From Platerodrilus igneus (Eukaryota; Arthropoda; Insecta; Coleoptera; Lycidae), in the NCBI GenBank assembly GCA_036346225.1, contig JARFIW010001480.1:12617001-12681000 (forward strand): a stretch of DNA of 64,000 bases, in the 5' to 3' direction. This document shows, in pieces, positions 56,970 to 64,000 of the stretch (positions within the stretch are counted from its first letter, which is position 1; each line of letters opens with the position of its first letter). A program made the position numbers and the translations under genes. Below the pieces are notes generated by a model. The model saw only the letters and a program-made list of their open reading frames with translations, ran no database searches and had not been told where the DNA came from.

Positions 56970-57177
56970 ATATGTTAAAGAATGTTTAATATTTAGCTTC
57001 TAAACAGTTGCTATTGAAAATCTCTAGTCCAACTGCTGAGGTTTCTAATTTGATCACTCCTCATAATTGACTAAAATGCAATGTTGCCAAGTACATCGTG
57101 CGACATTTTAAAGCATATGAAGATTAAGTATCGCATGGTGTTTGATAATATGTCTTCTATGTTGTTCGCGATAATTT

Positions 57178-58915
57178 TCAAACATTTCGAATGGTTGGTG
57201 TGTCGCATGCGATAAATATGGCATGTGTTTGAAAATAGGTACCCAGATCATCATTTTCAATGTCTGATTCCAGTTCTAATGCTGTTAATTCTTCTCCTAA
57301 ATATATATTCCCTATATATTCCTGCCATCTAGCTACTTTCTCTACATTTTCTATACTGACGTTTCCTCCCGCTTCTCTAATATTTTTGCTATATGGTTTC
57401 ATATCCCTAAAATTCATTCTAATTAATTTGTATGCATCGTCTGTCTTTCCTATTTCCATCTTAGTTTGTACCTCTTTGCACTTTTAATCAACTTTTCTGC
57501 ATTTACGAATAATTTCGTATTTTATGACTTTGTATCTCTGTTTTCCTGTTTCGTCTGATATATTTTTGTATTTTCGTCTTTCTTCTATTAAATTCAGGAT
57601 ATCCTTTGTTATCCAGGTTTTCTTATTTTCTTTTTGTGTATACCCCAGAATATCTCTGGCCGCCATGTCTAACTAAGCAGAATTTAATCTTATTCCATTC
57701 TGTTTCTACTTCCTTAGTATCAGAAATTTTTCCGAGATCTGTCCGCAATTCATTTGACTTTTTTTCAAATTTTTCGTGGATATTTTTATCTTTTAGCTTC
57801 TCAAAGTCAATGTGCCATTTTCCTTCCTTTTCTTCGAATTTTTAAATTTATGGGTGACCTTCATAATTACGATGTTGTGGTCAGTGTCTATATCTGCTTC
57901 CGGGTAGCTTCTACAGTCTTTTACTTGATTTCTAAACCGTTGTCTAACAATAATGTATCTATTTTATATGTTCCTACATCTCCTGGCACCTTTCACGTGT
58001 ATCGTCTTCTAACATAATGTATTTGTGATGGTTAAGTTGTTCTTGTCGCAAAATTCTACCGGCCTATTTCCCAAATAAACCTACTATCGCTCCCCCGTAA
58101 TTATTAAACTTTCACGTCCTTTTACGTATCTTAGTATGTTTTCGATATCTTTGTAGATCGCCTCTACCTCTTTCTCACTGTAGCAAGGGGTGGGCATGTT
58201 ATTACTGTATTTACTGGTTTAGATTCAAATCTAACCATGAGTACTCTTTCGTTCTTTTGTAAATAGTTTTCTGCGCGTTGTCCTATTTTTTTTCGCATAA
58301 CTATCCCCACACCCAAATTTCCTTCCTCTAATCCTGTATGAATTAGCCCGAAGTCTCACTCCAAAAATTCACCGCCTCTGGCTAGCGGACTTTGCTAATT
58401 CCTACTATGTCTAGTGCTAACCTATCCATTTCGAGTTTCAGGTTCTCTAGTTTACCTACTTGTTTCATACTTCTGACATTCTACGCTCCGACTCGTAGAA
58501 TGTTCGCTGATCATTTTCTATTTTTTCAAATCACATCCCCAATGTGGTCCCCTCCCGGAGATCCTAATGGGAGACTATTTTACCTCCAAAATTTTTTACC
58601 CGGGAGGATGCCATCATGCTTAACAATTTCTGTACGCAGTGTACTTGGGTGGTAATTTGGTGGTTTTTCTTTGCCTTCCACATCGCAGTAGTGTGTCTTA
58701 GAATGTCACCTCTATGGTCTCTGCCACTCGAAGTACCGAAAAAGCTGCTGCCCTCTTTCGGGGACCTGTCTTAGTCTGGTTCCTCACTAAAGGCCCCACT
58801 AATTTGGTTAAACCTATAGTTGGGCTGTTTAGCTCATTAAAACGCGCATGCCATTCAACCTGTTGTAGTATTTTAGAACGTCGGCGAGGCGCAGGTCCGT
58901 TCAGAATGGAATATT
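57178..58915 (-). pseudogene. RTE-like LINE endonuclease and linker, second locus
   Basis: Minus-strand continuation of the LINE. 57247-57459 is the linker (RMNFRDMKPYSKNIREAGG, WQEYIGNIYLGEE). 57484-57666 holds KTWITKDILNLIEERRKY. The endonuclease at about 57850-58500 is badly frameshifted. The 5' end reaches about 58915, where similarity with D1 and D2 stops (cagaatggaatat). Confidence 0.82.
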
Positions 58916-59329
58916 AATTCATCTGCTGTTATTATAAAAATACACCTTTAGATAGCGTGCATTTTGAGAGGCCAATAAATTTACCTGTATATTTAAATGT
59001 TTTGCATTAATATAATGTTAGTTGAATACAATAATACATCACTTAAAAATTTAAATTAGCTAACATACAGTATACGAGTCAGCCATTTGCATTGTTGAAG
59101 AACACCACTACATAAACTAGTTAATATACAACTGACGCCGGTAATTTTTTTAATATTGCAACTAATTTAACTATTTCAACAGTGCAAGTGTGACTGAAGC
59201 ACAAGCGTCAACTACTACTTTCTTAACTGAAACGGAGTATAGCGCAAGAGGTGGCTATATGGAGCGTGTTAAAAAGCATTTTGCATTAAATTCAAATCGG
59301 ATATACTGCTATTGGTATTTCCTAGTAAA
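58916..59329. other. No recognised gene
   Basis: AT-rich spacer; the short plus-strand ORF at 59190-59384 overlaps Penelope 3' sequence and is not considered coding. Confidence 0.4.
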
Positions 59330-61345
59330 GTCCAAAATAGAACAACCCTATTTTCGGAGGCTTTCCCGGCCGGAGTCATTATAAATATTTATGGTTCCCG
59401 ATTGGAACAGTACCATCTTATAAACTAAGGTCGACGTTTCTCCCACTTTTGTAAGGGACTTCATCTGGACAAGAAAAGAAAATAAAAAAAATGATAATAA
59501 AGATAAGAATGATAGAATATTAAGCAGACAAGTTAAAGTCTAATGACATACTTCTGAACTAGCACACTCATCAACCCATTTAAGCCAAAAGGTGTTTTGT
59601 GGCAAAGTAACTGGTGAAAGTAGCGAAAGTGGTAGTTTATATAGGGCGAGAACTTAATGCATGAGTGATCATGAACAGAGAGTAGTATGTCGGGAATCAG
59701 TGAACGTTTCGGTTCTGCTTTTGTGAACATAGGCTCGTTTTCCAAATGGGAGAAAGATAGTTGCCATCGTCTTTGTTTAGATTGTTAGAATTTCTAGTGA
59801 TTTCTACGGATTCTCTGATTTTTCTATTGTAGAAAAATGGAGTTCTGGCAATTAGTTTGCTTTTCTCAAAGTTAATGGTATTACCTGTTTCCTGTAGGTG
59901 CTCGGCCACCGCTGAGCGATTATACTGGCTTGATCTTAAGCATCGCTTATGCTCGTTTATTCTAGTGTGTACTGACCGTCCTGTTTCTCCTATGTAAACT
60001 AATCCGCTGCTGCAAGGTTTACTATGTACGCCTGGGGCTTTATGACTGTTTTCGGGAACTTTTGGGGTTGGTAATATTTGTGAAATTTTATTAGCGGGCT
60101 TATAGATTGTTTTGATGTCGTGTTTACGTAGAATTTTGCCAATTCGGTCTGTTACGCTGTGTATATATGAAAGGATTGCTAAAGATTGTGTGTTGGAATT
60201 ACAGCGTTGTTTGGGGTTCGTGTTGGATGTAGATTCCGGCTTATTACTCTGTTGATCTCTGAGTTGCAATAGCAGTTTTTTATAAGACTACTTTATGTTC
60301 TGGTTGTGAAATCTTAATTGCACGGTAGACTAGAGAGTTGATTACCGATAATTTTTTGTAACGGATGATGATGTGACGAAGCATGTAGGTATCTGTCTTT
60401 GTGTGTGGGTTTTCGATACATGGAATGACCTAGTCGTCCGCTGGGTTAGCGCTCCACCACTTGGTCAAGTAATGGCAGGGTTCCATTTTTTTCAATTTCT
60501 ATAGTGAACTTAATATCTGTATGTTGATTGTTTATGTGAACTAAAAAATTATTGAGCGTTTGGTGTCCATTGGGCCAGATTACAAAAGTATCATCTACAT
60601 AACGGAGCCAAGTTTTTGGTTTTATGTCTGTGGATTATAGAACCATAGATTCCAAGGAACCCATGAATATATAGGCATCAATTGGGGATAGAGGTGAGCC
60701 CATAAGTGTGCCAGAGGTTTGTTTGTAAAATTGTCCGTCGAAGACAAAATAGGTAGAAGTCAAGATTTTTCAATGCGCGTAGCCAGGTACTCAAATTCGT
60801 TTTCTTGAGGTAGGAGTTCTTTAATAATGGAGACAGTGTCTATGACAGGTACGTTAGTGAATAGGGATGTTTTGTCAAAACTGACTAGTATATCGTTAGG
60901 ACCTAGCTCAATAGTTGCAATTAGTTCTATAAAATGAGTGGAATTTAAAACATCAATACGGCTGTTGACCGAGTAGGGTTTTAAGAAATTTGCTAGCTAT
61001 TTTGCCAGATGGTAGATTGGCGAGTCAATTATCCTCACTAACGGACGGAGAGGGACATCAGGTTTATGGACTTTAGGAAGGCCCTACAAGCGAGGCAGTT
61101 TAGAATCACGCGGTATTATGCGTTTTTGGATAGCTTTGGGAATAAGAGGATTTGATATGTGCTGAAATTTCCCGTTCAAGTTTTGAAGTGGAGTCTTTTG
61201 TTATTGGAGTGTAGAAACCATCTTGTATTAATTGGTTAATCTTTTCTTTGTATTCTGTACGGTTTAGAATTACAGTTGCATTACCTTTGTCTGGAGGAAG
61301 TATAACAAATTGCTTGTTCGTTCGTAGATGTTTCAAGGCCGTCAT
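59330..61345 (-). pseudogene. Penelope-like element with RT and GIY-YIG domains
   Basis: Minus strand. 61106-61345 is the N-terminal RT region (ILPPDKGNATVILNRTEYKEK). The RT core at about 60480-61100 shows LPKVHKPDVPLRP, SGTLMGSPLSPI and the catalytic WLRYVDDTFVIWPN, with FTIEIEKNGTLPLLD after it. 59697-60269 (190 codons) is the linker and GIY-YIG endonuclease (GLVYIGETGRSVHTRINEH, then RSAVAEHLQETGN). Several frameshifts break the RT. The tail near 59330-59460 (gtaagggacttcat and the preceding cgacgtttctccc) looks like the usual 3' sequence. Related in kind, not in sequence, to 41418-43565. Confidence 0.88.
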
Positions 61346-61479
61346 AAATATTTATAAAACAACCCTAGTATAACACTTAAATCAGTTTTCAATGCTATTA
61401 TAGACATTTACTATGCTTTACTGTAATTAATTTTATATGTAAAATTTGGGAAATATGTCAAAGTTCAATGAAAAGAAAT

Positions 61480-61580
61480 TAAGACGTTAAAGTTTGCAGA
61501 TGACATTGTTATTTTATCAGAGTACAAACAAGAGTACAAGATTTAGAGGACGTGTTGAATGGAATGGAAAGAAAAATGAT
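61480..61580 (+). pseudogene. Short RT relic
   Basis: LKFADDIVILSE-like stretch on the plus strand near 61490-61530, the catalytic motif C of LINE reverse transcriptases. Nothing more is preserved around it. Confidence 0.5.
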
Positions 61581-62395
61581 AATATGATGTACTGCAATGC
61601 ATTTTACCGTCGTATCGCATCCGACGTTATTTCCTTAGAATCGTTATTATTTAGACCCTTACCATAAAATAATGATGACAAAAGAAACTAAGGCCTTCTG
61701 TTTAAATACAAGACTCGGGGTTAGAAGATTTAGAAAATAGCCAGTGGAAATAAGAAACCTAATTTGGCTAAATGCATAACTGACTTGCTAGGTATGTAAT
61801 GAGCATCAGCTTGGAAGTGAGGATAACAGTTTGTAAAAAGATAAAATTTAGGTAAAATGTCTAATCAATGAAATAATCTAAGCTGCAAATTTTAATATAA
61901 GGTTAAACAAACTTTAAACACTCACGGCTTCTCAAATGGATTTGTTAATTCTGTTAAGATAAAAGTTTTAGTCTGTATTAGACTTCTAATTATCAAAATA
62001 CAAGATTCGAATATATCAGCATTAAATTATAAAGTACAACCATAAAGACCGAAACACATATTCAAATGAATACATTTTGTTGTAGGTCATGTCTCGCATA
62101 CACAAAACATTAAACATCAGCTGTGAGCTTCGATACCATATCAGATAACACATGCGAACAGGCAATTAAAGTTGAAGGTCACCAGCTGCTGCTATCAAAT
62201 GAAAATCAAACGAATAAGGTTTTGAAAACACAAAAATTTTCTATTATTGTTGTATTTGTTTTTCTTTAAGACTATTCACCATCTGCATATAATGTGAAAA
62301 TGGAAATTTTCAGTAATCCTGACCAACATATAACAAATTTTCTATTATACATTTTAATTACATCATTAGTAGAATCCTACAACAATCTTAGTACT
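61581..62395. other. No recognised features
   Basis: AT-rich sequence with no coding signal. Confidence 0.5.
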
Positions 62396-63090
62396 TACGA
62401 GGGTAGGCAAGAAATGATTCACACATCCTTGTAGAACTCGAACAAGAACAAATATCAAGGTCGGGTAAAACTAAATCAAAATACACTTGTTAAGTTTCAA
62501 AATCAAATATTTATTTTTCAACACAGTCACCGTTAAGCCTACCATATTTCCCCCAATATGTAACAAGGTTTTTTTATCCCGTCACTGAAGAAATCTTCCG
62601 ACTTTTCTCGAATCCAGAACGCGATACCTGCCTTCACATCATCGTCCGAGGTGTAATGATTATACTGCAGTCTCCATTGTGTAGAGGAAAAATTAAAATC
62701 ACAAGGTGCGAAATTGGGAGAGTAAGGAGGATGTGGAATCGGTTCAAACTTCAGATTTCGCAGTACCCCTTTGGTTGCGCGCGAGGTGTGTAGACAAGCG
62801 TTGCAAGATTGACACCAGGCTACCTCTAACCCGCCAAACTCGATCCGCGATGCACGTTTGAGTGATTCGCTGGTCATTTTGAATCAAATCGTCCATGAGT
62901 TGACGATGTTTATCGTCTGTGGCAGAGATTGGATGTCCGCTGCGTGTTTCATCAATAAATATCGCTTTTTCAGACACGTAACCACGAAATTTTAACACGC
63001 ATCATAAACAGACTTTTGGATCTCAGTAAGAGTCACATTTTCAACAGTTAGAAATTCGACGACAGCATGCTTTCTAACTCGTGTTGACAT
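62396..63090 (-). pseudogene. Mariner transposase, broken
   Basis: ATG at 63090 starts MSTRVRKHAVVEFLTVENVT; the frame stops near 62998 and resumes as VSEKAIFIDETRSGHPISAT and the HTH region (LMDDLIQNDQRITQTCIADR). After a gap the catalytic end follows at 62539-62760: EPIPHPPYSPNFAPCDF, where the final Asp of the mariner DD34D triad lies. The middle of the protein is missing. A terminal repeat tacgagggtaggcaagaaatg lies at about 62396. The opposite end is not found, so the copy is truncated or diverged. Confidence 0.82.
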
Positions 63091-64000
63091 AGCACTATAA
63101 CACGTATTCATTCTTTCGCTACTAAAAAAAAACTTGTGAATGCAACGCCTTCAAATTGGGTATTGAGAGTAGAGAGGGGGATTGTGACTTCTGAATACCA
63201 CCATACGCGCTTTTATAGGTTATGTTGTTCGTGTTCTGCAAACATGTGTTCATCACTTTTCAGCTTACCCTCGAATTTAGAGTTATCCTCATTGCACTGT
63301 AAGAGTTTTCTTAATACAACTTAAAGAGCTTTCACTGGAACGACGCAAATAGGACCCGATTAATTAAGACGAGTTTCAATGACCATCGATCGTATAAATA
63401 CAGTTAATTGTTTACCGAACGACTACTACTGTAGCACCTCACCATGGAATCAATGCCAGGAGTCTGTTCAGAAACAACTCATTCATTAATAATGACAATA
63501 CGCCATACGACCGCTAAGAGGGATCTGGAAAGCACCCCTACTTTGCGATAAGACAGTGCCAACTGCACGTAAATGCTGTGTAACAGGTAGGCGAACAAAA
63601 ACATCAATGCTTGATATTGGTTTATTCAAACAGTAGGTCGCGAAAACGAGGTTACAACAAACTTTGCTTTATAGGTAATCTGTTTATAAAATTTTTGTTT
63701 GATAAGGCGAGGCTTAACTTTATTTCTAAAGACCATATTTGCTATTATTCAACACAAACCTTGTACAGATATTTAAAAATAATATGAATGCAAAATAAAT
63801 CTAACATATTATATGTGTAGGTATTATTATTTCCTGAGGAAAAAGAACTGTTTAATAGTAATAATACGATTTCAAATTGCTTGTGGGATTTTTAGATTGT
63901 TACAGTACATTAATAAAAGTAAAACAAAAGTGATGGAGTGCAGTACTGGAAGATTAGGTGAAGTAGCAAATAACAGACTGTGAGATTTACCACTGAAAGA
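63091..64000. other. No recognised features
   Basis: Flank of the mariner relic and AT-rich spacer; no coding signal, no terminal repeat seen. Confidence 0.45.

Larger units (their letters stand above)
55710..57246. mobile_element. TIR element inserted in the LINE, itself carrying a solo LTR
   Basis: Inverted ends g-acctattttcaaac at about 55712 and gtttgaaaataggt at about 57229-57242, flanked by ccaga on both sides (probable target duplication). The LINE reads across the two junctions in the other copies. Contains the SANT-like ORF at 56200-56345 and a solo LTR at 56382-56969. Confidence 0.7.

Noticed and set aside
1..64000. tRNA, rRNA or conserved host genes
   Set aside because: No cloverleaf-like or rRNA-like sequence and no recognisable host protein was seen by eye; a covariance-model scan would be needed to exclude small RNAs.

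Overview
The window is eukaryotic, most likely an insect or another arthropod. It is AT-rich, shows GT-AG introns, TATA plus TCAGT-type initiator promoters and AATAAA signals, and is packed with typical arthropod transposable elements. I find no convincing host gene, tRNA or rRNA. Many copies are broken by one-base indels, often in homopolymers, while a second copy of the same sequence in the window is intact. Part of the decay may therefore be unpolished long-read sequence rather than biology.

Layout. (1) 1-8340: a large head-to-head palindrome, exactly symmetric at 2259/2260, carrying a virus-like or Polinton-like element. Each arm has a 266-codon ORF and an 88-codon ORF reading toward the centre and a divergent gene for a C2H2 zinc-finger protein leading into a family B DNA polymerase. 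(2) 8340-13250: a Ty3/gypsy gag-pol fragment and unassigned sequence. (3) 13250-18632: a composite of long inverted repeats bounded by (TA)n tracts, then a MITE and hairpins. (4) 20940-24190: a minus-strand jockey-like LINE relic split by a TA-flanked Tc1/mariner element. (5) 24620-26978: minus-strand gypsy remains in which the integrase C-terminus is joined in one ORF to a macro (ADP-ribose-binding) domain of the OARD1/TARG1 type. This is the clearest unexpected gene architecture in the window. (6) 28285-39590: an RTE-like LINE interrupted by a plus-strand jockey element, followed by a 2.6-kb direct duplication in which one copy carries a hAT insertion and the other keeps the empty 8-bp target.

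(7) 41340-43635: a truncated Penelope-like element between 514-bp inverted repeats. (8) 45900-46770: an inverted copy of the 8.3-8.9 kb repeat and LTR-like sequence. (9) 48300-51412: a minus-strand cluster of unrecognised ORFs, partly duplicated, containing a 1.1-kb array of a 9-bp unit that stays open in frame and encodes Lys-Lys-Leu repeats. (10) 51640-58915: a DDE transposase relic and a second RTE-like LINE cluster, with a nested insertion (solo LTR inside a TIR element inside the LINE). (11) 59330-61345: a minus-strand Penelope-like element with reverse transcriptase and GIY-YIG domains. (12) 62396-63090: a broken mariner.

The genes do not form one pathway. They are independent mobile elements stacked in what looks like a heterochromatic or rearranged locus. 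The two items most worth following are the PolB element with its two orphan ORFs and matched promoters, and the gypsy integrase-macrodomain fusion.
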